Of a DNA stretch of 64,000 nucleotides, positions 35,161-43,184 are shown one piece after another. Below the pieces are notes generated by a model that saw nothing but the letters and a program-made list of their open reading frames with translations, searched no databases and was not told where the DNA came from. Source of the stretch: Flavobacteriaceae bacterium (GTDB lineage: Bacteria > Bacteroidota > Bacteroidia > Flavobacteriales > Flavobacteriaceae); assembly GCA_018402385.1 (NCBI GenBank), contig JAGYJA010000002.1:281001-345000 (forward strand), read 5' to 3'. Positions within the stretch are counted from its first letter, which is position 1. Each line of letters starts with the position of its first letter. Made by a program: the position numbers and the translations under genes.

Positions 35161-36021
35161 TTACAAACTTCCACCGCCACTAAATTTACCTGACGGAACA
35201 ACCAGGAAAGGAACTTTTACGTGAAAACCTATTTTATGTACAACAGGCTTAAAAAACAAGTTTTCAAAAAAGGAATGTTTGTTATTAATCATCGTCAACA
35301 GATCAATATCATTTTTCTTTTGAAAATCAATGATGCCTTCCAGTATATCAGTATCTCCAACAAAATGAAATTTAATTGAGTTGTCTTTAAAATAGTTTGT
35401 CAAAGTGGCTTTACCTTCATTTTGAATTTTACTTAACTCGGCATCCTGCATCACATGGAGTATATGTATTTGGGTTTTGTTTTGAGTTGCCAAGCTTTTT
35501 AAAATTGCCAATTGATTTTCCTTAAAACCAATACTTAAATCTGATGGTAACAATACATTTTTTAAGGATTTGAAGTCATAATCTGAAGGAATAGCAAGCA
35601 CCGGGCATTTTGATTTTTTTATAGTGTGAATGGTTTGTGTGCCAAATAGGATTTCCTGAGCTCCGCTGGCTCCCTTGGTTCCCATTACTACCAGATCGAT
35701 GTTTTTTTCTTCAATTTGTTCATTGATTTCGTCAACAAGGAAATTGAATACAGACAGTTTTTCAAACGTGTGTTTTGGATTGTTAAATTCTTTAATGATT
35801 CGCTTTTCCAGTCTTTTTAACCCTTTTTTAGAATTTGAACTATAAATTTCATCCAAGGATACTGTTGGATTGTGATAAAGATATTCACTATCATACAAGA
35901 CGGGTGTATATGTATTCAACAAATAGAAATTACATTCCTCATTTTTAAACAGTTGAACTGCATAAGAAATGGCGTTGTATGCGTTTTCTGAAAAGTCTGT
36001 GGGTAAGATTATTTTTTTCAT
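35161..36021 (-). CDS. universal stress protein, tandem UspA domains
   Basis: 286 residues. N-domain MKKIILPTDFSENAYNAISYAVQLF with VMGTKGASGAQEILFGTQT as the nucleotide loop. The C-domain starts KNVLLPSDLSIGF and is less conserved. It is paralogous to its two neighbours, so the cluster arose by tandem duplication. 109 bp separates it from the usp upstream. Confidence 0.92.
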   Translation of the reverse strand: MKKIILPTDFSENAYNAISYAVQLFKNEECNFYLLNTYTPVLYDSEYLYHNPTVSLDEIYSSNSKKGLKRLEKRIIKEFNNPKHTFEKLSVFNFLVDEINEQIEEKNIDLVVMGTKGASGAQEILFGTQTIHTIKKSKCPVLAIPSDYDFKSLKNVLLPSDLSIGFKENQLAILKSLATQNKTQIHILHVMQDAELSKIQNEGKATLTNYFKDNSIKFHFVGDTDILEGIIDFQKKNDIDLLTMINNKHSFFENLFFKPVVHKIGFHVKVPFLVVPSGKFSGGGSL

Positions 36022-36130
36022 TTGTTTAAATTTATTTGTTTTTAATAGGTCAAATGGAATGCCTTAATAATCAAATTTGGTTAGTTAACTATTTTGTTTA
36101 TTGGCATTTCATGACTTTTTAATTTAAGTT

Positions 36131-36978
36131 TTAAGTTCTTGGTAAGTTCTGTAATACTAAAAAGGGTATTTTTGGTTTTAAACCTATTTTATCAATGGTT
36201 GATTTTGTAAATAAATGTTCTAAATAAGATCGTCTTGAATTTACCATAACCAACAGGTCAATATCCATTTCATCAATGGTTTCGTTAAATATATTGGTTT
36301 TACTGGATTCTTCTATCTGGTGAAAAGTTATGGAATCGGTATCGAGCTGTTTCTGTAAAAACTCCTGATTTGTTTTTTGTCTCTTTGAAAGCTGTCCAAA
36401 ATTTGAAACATAAAGCAAGTGTACTTCTGCATTGTAATAACTGCAAATTTCATCCACCAGTTTGAGTTCGCGTTTTTGATAAGGAATCATATAATTTGTG
36501 GGGAATAATATTTTTTCTGGTGTTTTGTATGTATAGTTTTCAGGAACACACAACACCGGGCATTGTACCTGCTTTAAAACCTGTAAAGTATTACTGCCAA
36601 AAGTGATATTTCGGTCATTTGTTTTTCCACGTGTTCCCATGACTAAAACATCAATATTTTCAGCATTGACCAATTGATTTACTTCGTTCAATAAGTATCC
36701 ACAATTAGTAATAACCCTGAACTGGTGATTTGATTCCGGATACTTTTCTCTCATTTCTTCAATGAGATTGTTTATTTGAGTTTTACAATTTTCAGCGACT
36801 TCCTTTTTTTTAATTTCAATTTTTTCATTTGGTAAATTGAGGGTTTCCGGTAAAAAAACAGCTTCCGCGTATGCGTGAATAATATAAAAAATGGAAGACT
36901 CATTAAATAAAGCCATTGCATATTCAAATGCATTTTTGCATTCTCTGAAAGGTCTGTTGGAATTGCTATTTTTCTCAT
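36131..36978 (-). pseudogene. universal stress protein interrupted by a one-base frameshift
   Basis: The start MRKIAIPTDLSENAK (ATG at 36978) is in one frame, and the rest (AMALFNESSIFYIIHAYAEAV ... to 36131) in another. They join if one T (minus-strand A) is added to the T5 run at 36933-36937, which gives A-K-N-A-F-E-Y-A-M-A-L-F and a 282-residue protein, the size of its neighbours. The loop VMGTRGKTNDRNITFGSNT is intact. Either a recent real indel or a sequencing error in a homopolymer. As first gene of the operon it carries the promoter region with FNR-like sites. Confidence 0.85.
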
Positions 36979-36996
36979 TCTTATGGATTGTTTCCT

Positions 36997-37004
36997 CAAA
37001 TTTA
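36997..37004 (-). promoter_or_regulatory. -7 element of the usp operon
   Basis: Minus-strand TAAATTTG (37004-36997), full TAnnTTTG match, 19 nt upstream of the usp ATG at 36978. No TTG box is present at the right distance, but an FNR-like site is centred 33 bp upstream, consistent with activator dependence. Confidence 0.55.
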
Positions 37005-37027
37005 AAACTTAAAATTTATTTTAAGTA

Positions 37028-37039
37028 TGATTATTATCA
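37028..37039. promoter_or_regulatory. FNR/CRP-like site 1 (usp side)
   Basis: TGATTATTATCA, i.e. TGAT-N4-ATCA, the core of the FNR box (TTGAT-N4-ATCAA). Centre 37033.5 is 33 bp from the centre of the usp -7 element, about position -40 from the predicted start. Confidence 0.6.
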
Positions 37040-37067
37040 CCTCCTTTAATAACTTAAAAAGGTGTTA

Positions 37068-37079
37068 TGATATTTATCA
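37068..37079. promoter_or_regulatory. FNR/CRP-like site 2 (WG/TerB side)
   Basis: TGATATTTATCA, inside the larger palindrome TTATGAT-ATTT-ATCATAA (37065-37082). Centre 37073.5 is 33 bp from the centre of the plus-strand -7 element at 37103-37110 and exactly 40 bp from site 1. Confidence 0.6.
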
Positions 37080-37102
37080 TAAAATACTGTTTTTTATTTA
37101 AT

Positions 37103-37110
37103 TACCTTTA
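37103..37110 (+). promoter_or_regulatory. -7 element of the WG/TerB operon
   Basis: TACCTTTA, 7 of the 8 defined positions if the final G is relaxed. 38 nt upstream of the ATG at 37149. Its distance to FNR-like site 2 mirrors the usp side. Confidence 0.45.
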
Positions 37111-37148
37111 ACACATCTGTTAATTTTAGTAACCAAAAACATAAAGTT

Positions 37149-37781
37149 ATGAAAACAATTTTTAATACACTCATTTTGCTATTTCTGCCACTTATGTCTT
37201 TTGGTCAAACGGCTAAAAACGCCGATTTTATTTCACCAATGGAAGATGGCTATGCGGCCGTTAAAATTCATAATCAATGGAGCTTTATCGATGAAAACGG
37301 CAAACTGATTTTTGATTTAAGAAACGATTTGATTACAAATGAAACGCGAACCAATGCTGTTGATCTTGGAGTAGCTTCTATGACATATCCACTTATGATT
37401 GAAGAAAGAGCCATTGTAAAAGCTTTAAAAGATGGAATTCCTTATTTTGGATTCATTGACCCTAAAGGAAAAATTGTTATTAAACAAGAATTTCTAAATG
37501 TTTCAAACTTTAAAGATGGTTCTGCATTAGCTCTTAAACTAAGTGAAGAAGTACTGGGAGAAAGCAAACCATTGGGTAAGCGTGTTGTTAGCTATTTTTA
37601 TGATTTGGTTTTAATTGATAAAGAAGGACAAATCACAAAATATTTATGTGGCCCATTTCCAATTAAACTATCAAAAGAACACTTGAAAAAAGCACCTCCC
37701 ATACTGGCAAAGGATTTATCCCCTAATCTCATTGCTGTTCAAACCCCCGAAGGCAAATGGGAAGTAATGAGTATTGATTGA
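37149..37781 (+). CDS. secreted WG-repeat protein
   Basis: 210 residues with a signal peptide (MKTIFNTLILLFLPLMSFGQ). WG-type repeats are seen as GYAAVKIHNQWSFIDENGKLIF and, more diverged, GIPYFGFIDPKGKIVIKQEF, followed by a non-repeat C-terminal part (LIAVQTPEGKWEVMSID). Exported to the periplasm or outer membrane space. WG repeats are beta-rich binding modules; ligand unknown. Divergent from the usp operon and 42 bp before the TerB-like gene. Confidence 0.8.
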   Translation: MKTIFNTLILLFLPLMSFGQTAKNADFISPMEDGYAAVKIHNQWSFIDENGKLIFDLRNDLITNETRTNAVDLGVASMTYPLMIEERAIVKALKDGIPYFGFIDPKGKIVIKQEFLNVSNFKDGSALALKLSEEVLGESKPLGKRVVSYFYDLVLIDKEGQITKYLCGPFPIKLSKEHLKKAPPILAKDLSPNLIAVQTPEGKWEVMSID

Positions 37782-37823
37782 TATTTATAAATTAAATTTA
37801 AGTGCTTTTAAAAACTTAATCTT

Positions 37824-38201
37824 ATGTATGACGAATTATTTTGTAATAATCTTGCAAAACTTTTCTATGCAATTGCTTCTATAGACAAAGTTGTAAAAGA
37901 GGAGGAAGAGGTATTTTTTAAAACAAATTTGGAAAAGCAAATGAAATCCTTTGATTATTTTAAAAATGATAATATGAATATGATTTTCAGTGAATTTAAT
38001 TCCTTATTAAACTCTAAAGCTGAGCCAAATGAATGCTTTAAAGACTTTAGATCTTATTACAAAAAAAACTCAAATCTCTTCTCACAAACTATTAAAGATA
38101 GTATTTGGAAAATAGCAGATGGAATTGCAGCATCATCAGCAGGAAAAAACAAATCTGAAGTCATCTTACTGGCAAAATTAAAGCAAGATTTATTGGGATA
38201 A
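37824..38201 (+). CDS. TerB-like small helical protein
   Basis: 125 residues, all-helical. NLAKLFYAIASIDKVVKEEEEVFF matches the TerB/TerB-like pattern (A-x-x-D-x-x-V-x-x-x-E), a tellurite-resistance-associated fold whose Asp/Glu residues can bind metal. Cytosolic. 42 bp downstream of the WG-repeat gene, so probably co-transcribed. Function here is unknown; a stress-related role is inferred from the neighbours. Confidence 0.7.
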   Translation: MYDELFCNNLAKLFYAIASIDKVVKEEEEVFFKTNLEKQMKSFDYFKNDNMNMIFSEFNSLLNSKAEPNECFKDFRSYYKKNSNLFSQTIKDSIWKIADGIAASSAGKNKSEVILLAKLKQDLLG

Positions 38202-38260
38202 ATCATTATAAATTAATGAGTTTAGATAGCCAAATTCGAAAAATTAGTTCAATAGCTTAA

Positions 38261-38767
38261 TTAATTTTTATCCTTGCTAAACCCCATTTTTTTACTCAAG
38301 GTTGGAACTTCCCTTTTAATGATTTCTTCGAGGAAAATATCGAGTTTTTCAACAATGAGTTTCTCATTAATATCCTCTGGAGTATAAGTTCCCATATCTT
38401 CGCTTTCACTTTCCAAATGCATTGAATTTTCAGCAACCGGGAATAAAATTATCACATTGATGTCTCCATTGTGCAGTTGTGAAAAAACCAAAGAACCGCC
38501 TTGTAAAAATTGATAGGTTGGGAGTTGGTTGGTTAGTTCAATCATATCAGGCGGAAAGGAATCAAAAGTAATATTAACTGCTTCACTGCTGTGAATCCAG
38601 TTCAATTCCTGTACCTGCCACCCAATCGCATATAAATCTTCTGCCTTTTTTAATACGGAAACAATTAAATCTTTGATGGAAGTTTTCCATAGAATGCGCT
38701 TCTGTACAACTATTCTTATAGAGTTTTTGTAGTCGAGAATGCGTTCCTCAAGATGCTCTAATTTCAT
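38261..38767 (-). CDS. protein of unknown function in the mla operon
   Basis: 168 residues, no signal peptide or membrane helix. N-terminus MKLEHLEERILDYKNSIRIVV, a central WQVQELNWIHSSEAVNITFDSFPPDM and an acidic middle. I do not recognise a family. It follows mlaD by 11 bp, so it is co-transcribed with the lipid-transport genes; a supporting role is possible. Confidence 0.7.
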   Translation of the reverse strand: MKLEHLEERILDYKNSIRIVVQKRILWKTSIKDLIVSVLKKAEDLYAIGWQVQELNWIHSSEAVNITFDSFPPDMIELTNQLPTYQFLQGGSLVFSQLHNGDINVIILFPVAENSMHLESESEDMGTYTPEDINEKLIVEKLDIFLEEIIKREVPTLSKKMGFSKDKN

Positions 38768-38778
38768 AAATATAAAGT

Positions 38779-39768
38779 TTAGTTTTTCTGTCTTCGTTCT
38801 TCACGGGCTTCCTGCCGTTCCAGTTTTCTAAAATACCCTCTAAATAGAAAGTTGTGTTTGAGCGCCTCCATATTTTCATTCAATTTAGCACTGGATTCTT
38901 CTACATTTTTTAAAGTAGCATCCAGACTTCTCACCACTGTTGTATCATGGATGGCATAGTTTAATAAGCCGTCATTTGTTTTTAAAGTTTCTGAAAATGC
39001 ATTTAGGTTTTTGGTCAACTCTTCAATTTCTTTTGATGAGGTCTCAATATTGTCAAATACCGCAGCCAGTTTTCGTGCAGAAAGGGTATCGTTTAAAAGC
39101 AATCCGGCAACATTGTCTTCAAAATTGATTTCATTCACAATTCTATTTAAATTGATCATTGTAGTTTTTGCAGTTTGTGTTGTTTGTTGAAGATTTGAAA
39201 CACTTTTTTTTATATCATCCAGCAGGGCTTCATCTTTTATTAATGCCCCCAGAACACCTTCTCCTTTATTAATAGAGTTAGTAATTCTTAGTAAATCCTG
39301 TGTGAGTAAAGCTGCATTTTCATTGGTGGTGTTGAGAGTAGTAAGCATATCTGCTGTTGCAATTTTACTGATAGAAGCGATGGTGTCCCCGGTTTCAATT
39401 CGCACAGCTACAGGGGTGTCATTAGGAATGATGTTAACAATCATACTTCCCACAAGTCCGTCTGAACTAATAGTTGCCAGTGCATTTTTCCGTATAAGTT
39501 GTGCGGTACTTTCATTGATGAACATATCCACACAAATCGCAGTATCATTCAGGATGGTAATTCCTCTGACAGTACCCACATTGACCCCTGAAAATCTGAC
39601 GTTGTTTCCCATTTGAAGTCCGTTGACATTTTTAAAAACCGAACTGATTTTCACATTGTCGCCAAACAAGTTTTGTCTGTTGCCTAAAAGATAAACAGCT
39701 AAAATAAAAATAAATACCCCGGCAAAAACAAAAATGCCCAATCTGATGTTCTGTGATGTGTTACTCAT
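38779..39768 (-). CDS. mlaD: MlaD-type MCE domain protein
   Basis: 329 residues. One N-terminal membrane helix (LGIFVFAGVFIFILAVYLLG) and one MCE domain (SSVFKNVNGLQMGNNVRFSGVNVGTVRGI). A long helical region follows, ending with a basic tail (KLERQEAREERRQKN). It is the periplasmic lipid-binding component of the Mla/Mce ABC system that keeps outer-membrane lipid asymmetry. It follows mlaF by 6 bp. Confidence 0.93.
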   Translation of the reverse strand: MSNTSQNIRLGIFVFAGVFIFILAVYLLGNRQNLFGDNVKISSVFKNVNGLQMGNNVRFSGVNVGTVRGITILNDTAICVDMFINESTAQLIRKNALATISSDGLVGSMIVNIIPNDTPVAVRIETGDTIASISKIATADMLTTLNTTNENAALLTQDLLRITNSINKGEGVLGALIKDEALLDDIKKSVSNLQQTTQTAKTTMINLNRIVNEINFEDNVAGLLLNDTLSARKLAAVFDNIETSSKEIEELTKNLNAFSETLKTNDGLLNYAIHDTTVVRSLDATLKNVEESSAKLNENMEALKHNFLFRGYFRKLERQEAREERRQKN

Positions 39769-39774
39769 AACTTT

Positions 39775-40539
39775 TTATTTAAAAAATGCTTTAATCTTTT
39801 CATCTTTTGAGGTGGACAGTTCTTCAAATGTCCCTTCGGCATAATTGACTCCGTCTAATAATAGTATAATCCTGTTTGAAACCACTCGGGCACAATCGAC
39901 ATCATGAGTGATAATCAAAGATGAGGTCTCATATTGCTCTTGAATGTTGTTCATCAGTTCAATAATTTCCTTTGAAGTGATGGGATCCAGCCCGGTGGTG
40001 GGTTCGTCATAAATGATGATTTTTGGTTTTAAAATCAAAGCTCTTGCAAGTGCAATGCGTCGTTGCATTCCACCTGATAGTTCTGCAGGCATCAAATCAA
40101 CGGTATGTTTTAAACCCACACTCTCCAAAGCTTCAAATACCAATGTTTCAATCTCATTTTGCGACAGTTTTTTTGTATGCCTACGTAAAGGAAATTCCAG
40201 ATTTTCCCTCACCGTCATGGAATCATATAAGGCGCTTCCCTGAAATAAAAACCCGATGGTGGTCCTTAACTCATCCATTTCTTTTTGCTCCAATTCTGCA
40301 ATATTATTCCCGGAAATCTCAATGGTGCCACTATCGGGTTTAATCAACCCCACAAGGCATTTAATCAAAACCGATTTGCCCGAACCTGAGCGCCCCATTA
40401 ATACCAGGTTTTCTCCCTTTTTTAAGTGCAGGCTAAAGCCATTCAAAACCTTGTTGTCGCCAAAGGCCTTGTACAAAGTATCGATGCTGAGCACAATCTC
40501 ATCAGAAGCAAAAGTGGGTTTTGGATTACTATCTTTCAT
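39775..40539 (-). CDS. mlaF: MlaF-type ABC transporter ATP-binding protein
   Basis: 254 residues. Walker A GRSGSGKSVLIKCL, signature LSGGMQRRIALARAL, Walker B KIIIYDEPTTGLDP and H-loop IITHDVDCARVV. Powers the MlaE/MlaD complex. Three bases separate it from mlaE. Confidence 0.95.
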   Translation of the reverse strand: MKDSNPKPTFASDEIVLSIDTLYKAFGDNKVLNGFSLHLKKGENLVLMGRSGSGKSVLIKCLVGLIKPDSGTIEISGNNIAELEQKEMDELRTTIGFLFQGSALYDSMTVRENLEFPLRRHTKKLSQNEIETLVFEALESVGLKHTVDLMPAELSGGMQRRIALARALILKPKIIIYDEPTTGLDPITSKEIIELMNNIQEQYETSSLIITHDVDCARVVSNRIILLLDGVNYAEGTFEELSTSKDEKIKAFFK

Positions 40540-40542
40540 CTA

Positions 40543-41323
40543 TTATGAATAAAATATATCAGAAACAAAAACGGCTATAAAATCAATTATAAATAGCAAC
40601 ATTGAGGTATAAACCACAGCTGAGTTGGATGCCTTCCCCACACCTGCAGTGCCTTTTTTACTATTATATCCTTTATAACAGCCCACCAGCCCTATTGCAA
40701 AACCAAAGAAAAAGGTTTTTACGGTAGCAGGCATCAAATCACTGAACTTTAAAGAATTAAAGACCTGATTGAAATACAATTGAAAAGAAACATCCCCTTT
40801 CATATTTTCAATAATGGCCGAACCAATCAAAGCAATAAAATCACCTAGTATCACCAATAAAGGAATCATCAAAGTGTGTAGCGGCAATGCGTGTAACCAC
40901 CAAAAACTTAAAGGGGTTAGTGCCTGAAACCTCCATGGCGTCAATTTGCTCTGTTACTTTCATGGAACCCAGCTCGGCTCCGATACTGGACCCTATTCTT
41001 CCGGCACAAATGAGCGCAATAATTACCGGCCCAATTTCTCTTACAATCGAAATGCTAATCATCGAGGGAATATAAGCTTCAGCTCCAAATTCTTCGAGTG
41101 TGGGACGTGTTTGTAAAGTGAATACAACACCCAGTATAAAACCGGTGACGGCCACCAGAAAGAACGATTTGTTGCCCATATAATAACTCTGTTTCAGCAA
41201 CTCCCTGAATTCAAATGGAGGTGTGACAGCTTCCCTGAAAAACCGCCCGGCAAAACGCGATAAATCACCAAGCTCTTCAAAAAAAGATTTGATGTTTCCA
41301 AAAAATGATTTTTTATCAGCCAT
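40543..41323 (-). pseudogene. mlaE: MlaE-type permease interrupted by a one-base insertion
   Basis: Two overlapping frames, 41323 to about 40874 (MADKKSFFGNIKSFFEELGDL ... VTRIAAT) and about 40873 to 40543 (TLMIPLLVILGDFIALIGSA ... VFVSDIFYS), join into a normal permease of about 259 residues if one base is removed from the ACACACTTT segment (minus strand, about 40872-40880). The expected junction reads T-R-I-A-A-T-T-L-M-I-P. The total length (781 nt) is 3n+1. Upstream frame ends in a stop after 160 residues. It could be a genuine knock-out of lipid retrograde transport or a sequence error; the downstream genes look intact. Confidence 0.85.
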
Positions 41324-41451
41324 AGAATCAGATTATTGTATCCAAAGTTAATGAAAATACAAGGAGTTACTATGATTTCTGTCACTCTTCAAATTAATTG
41401 AACAAATCTTCACATTCTAAATTAATTCAATGTCATTCCTATTAAGTTTCT

Positions 41452-41480
41452 TTGATTTCACTATTTTTACCCCATATTTG
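41452..41480 (+). promoter_or_regulatory. putative pyrD promoter
   Basis: TTG (41452-41454), 18-nt spacer, CATATTTG (41473-41480; one mismatch to TAnnTTTG). The ATG at 41487 lies 6 nt further, giving a near-leaderless mRNA and arguing against the longer frame from 41430. Confidence 0.5.
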
Positions 41481-41486
41481 AACTTT

Positions 41487-42509
41487 ATGTACAAGCTCCT
41501 CATTCGCCCCATACTTTTTCTTTTCGACCCTGAAAGCGTGCATCATTTTACGTTTAAATTAATTCGTTTTATAAGCGCTATTGGGTTTACAGGCTTATTC
41601 AGAAGTATGTATGAAGTGAAAGATAAAAAACTGGAGCGAACCGTTTTCGGTCTAAGCTTTAATAACCCCGTTGGACTGGCAGCAGGTTTTGATAAGGATG
41701 CGAAACTTTATAAGGAATTATCCAATTTTGGTTTTGGTTTTATCGAAATTGGTACCCTCACCCCAAAACCTCAGGAAGGAAATCCTAAAAAGAGACTCTT
41801 TCGCCTCAAGGAAGACAATGCCATCATCAACCGGATGGGTTTCAATAACGGCGGTGTAGTGGATGCTGTTCAAAGGTTAAAAGAAAATAAAAATGTTCTC
41901 ATTGGTGGAAACATAGGAAAAAACAAAATTACTCCTAATGAGAATGCGGTGGATGATTACCTTATTTGTTTTCATGCACTCTATGAGCACGTTGATTACT
42001 TTGTAGTCAATGTTTCTTCACCTAATACACCTAACCTGCGTGAACTCCAGGATAAAGAACCTCTTACAAAATTGTTGCAACGCCTTCAGGATGAAAACAA
42101 AGTGAAACCCAAACAAAAGCCCATCCTCCTCAAAATTGCGCCCGATTTAACCAAAAGCCAATTGCTTGATATTATTGCAATTGTCAATGACACCAAAATT
42201 GCCGGTGTAATCGCGACCAATACTACCATTTCGCGTGAAGGCTTGCAATCAGAAAACAAAGCCGAAATGGGAGGCTTGAGCGGAAAACCCCTTACATCGA
42301 GATCTACTGAGGTGATTCGGTTTTTGCATTCACAAAGTGGTGGGGCTTTTCCAATCATTGGTGTGGGAGGTATTCACTCTGCTGAAGATGCTCTTGAAAA
42401 ACTCCAAGCCGGAGCCAGTCTGGTGCAACTTTATACAGGGTTTATTTATGAAGGGCCGCGGTTGATCAAAAAAATCAACAAAGCCCTTCTGAAATTAAAT
42501 AAATCATAG
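41487..42509 (+). CDS. pyrD: quinone-dependent dihydroorotate dehydrogenase (class 2)
   Basis: 340 residues from ATG 41487 ([21 protein letters not shown]), the typical class 2 N-terminal membrane-association helix. Motifs: [66 protein letters not shown] (catalytic Ser), [14 protein letters not shown] and [11 protein letters not shown]. It oxidises dihydroorotate to orotate and passes electrons to the quinone pool. The longer frame from 41430 covers the promoter and is rejected. Confidence 0.95.
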   Translation: MYKLLIRPILFLFDPESVHHFTFKLIRFISAIGFTGLFRSMYEVKDKKLERTVFGLSFNNPVGLAAGFDKDAKLYKELSNFGFGFIEIGTLTPKPQEGNPKKRLFRLKEDNAIINRMGFNNGGVVDAVQRLKENKNVLIGGNIGKNKITPNENAVDDYLICFHALYEHVDYFVVNVSSPNTPNLRELQDKEPLTKLLQRLQDENKVKPKQKPILLKIAPDLTKSQLLDIIAIVNDTKIAGVIATNTTISREGLQSENKAEMGGLSGKPLTSRSTEVIRFLHSQSGGAFPIIGVGGIHSAEDALEKLQAGASLVQLYTGFIYEGPRLIKKINKALLKLNKS

Positions 42510-42519
42510 CTCAAAATCT

Positions 42520-43137
42520 ATGCTCGAACTCCTCATTTCCTTCTGTATTGCCTCTGCGGGAATGGCTATTTCACCGGGACCTGATAATGTCTATGTCCTT
42601 ACCCAAAGCATCACAAATGGTACTTCCTATGGCATTGCCACCACTGCCGGACTCATAGCTGGTTGCATCGTTCATACAACTTTGGTGGCTTTTGGTATTT
42701 CAGCTATATTGATAGCTTCTGAAATGGCTTTTTTTGTTATTAAAATTGCAGGTGCTCTCTATTTACTCTTCCTCGCATACAAAGTTAATAAAGCCGGAAA
42801 TACCTTGATGATTACTTCCAAGGGTGCAGTAAAAAGGTCTCACTTTCAATTGTTTAAGCAAGGTGTGATTATGAATATCCTAAACCCGAAAGTCACCATT
42901 TTCTTTATGGCATTCTTTCCCGCTTTTCTGTGGGACACTTCGGGGAATACCGTGTTGCAGTTTTATATTTTGGGCGGATTGTTTATGCTGATTTCGTTTG
43001 TCATATTTTCTGCGATTGCATTGCTTTCAGGACGTATTTCTGTTTTTTTGCAAAAGAAAAAAGGCGCCGGAATGTTCTTCAAATGGTTACAAATCATTGT
43101 TTTTGTAGGTATCGCGGTTTTTCTGTTTCTTCCGTAA
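42520..43137 (+). CDS. LysE/RhtB-family exporter
   Basis: 205 residues with six predicted helices and the family start SAGMAISPGPDNVYVLTQSI (S-P-G-P). Exports amino acids or related metabolites; substrate not identifiable. 10 bp after pyrD, so likely co-transcribed. Confidence 0.9.
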   Translation: MLELLISFCIASAGMAISPGPDNVYVLTQSITNGTSYGIATTAGLIAGCIVHTTLVAFGISAILIASEMAFFVIKIAGALYLLFLAYKVNKAGNTLMITSKGAVKRSHFQLFKQGVIMNILNPKVTIFFMAFFPAFLWDTSGNTVLQFYILGGLFMLISFVIFSAIALLSGRISVFLQKKKGAGMFFKWLQIIVFVGIAVFLFLP

Positions 43138-43184
43138 AGAAATTGTATTTTTACACAACCAAACGACCGTAGTTTTTTCTGTCT

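Noticed and set aside
37028..37079. The two TGAT-N4-ATCA sites as chance AT-rich palindromes
   Set aside because: Considered, but equal 33-bp distance to both divergent -7 elements and 40-bp spacing make chance less likely; kept as a finding.
41430..41486. Longer pyrD start at 41430
   Set aside because: This segment covers the promoter-like TTG-N18-CATATTTG and adds residues not seen in class 2 DHODH; ATG 41487 gives the normal N-terminus.
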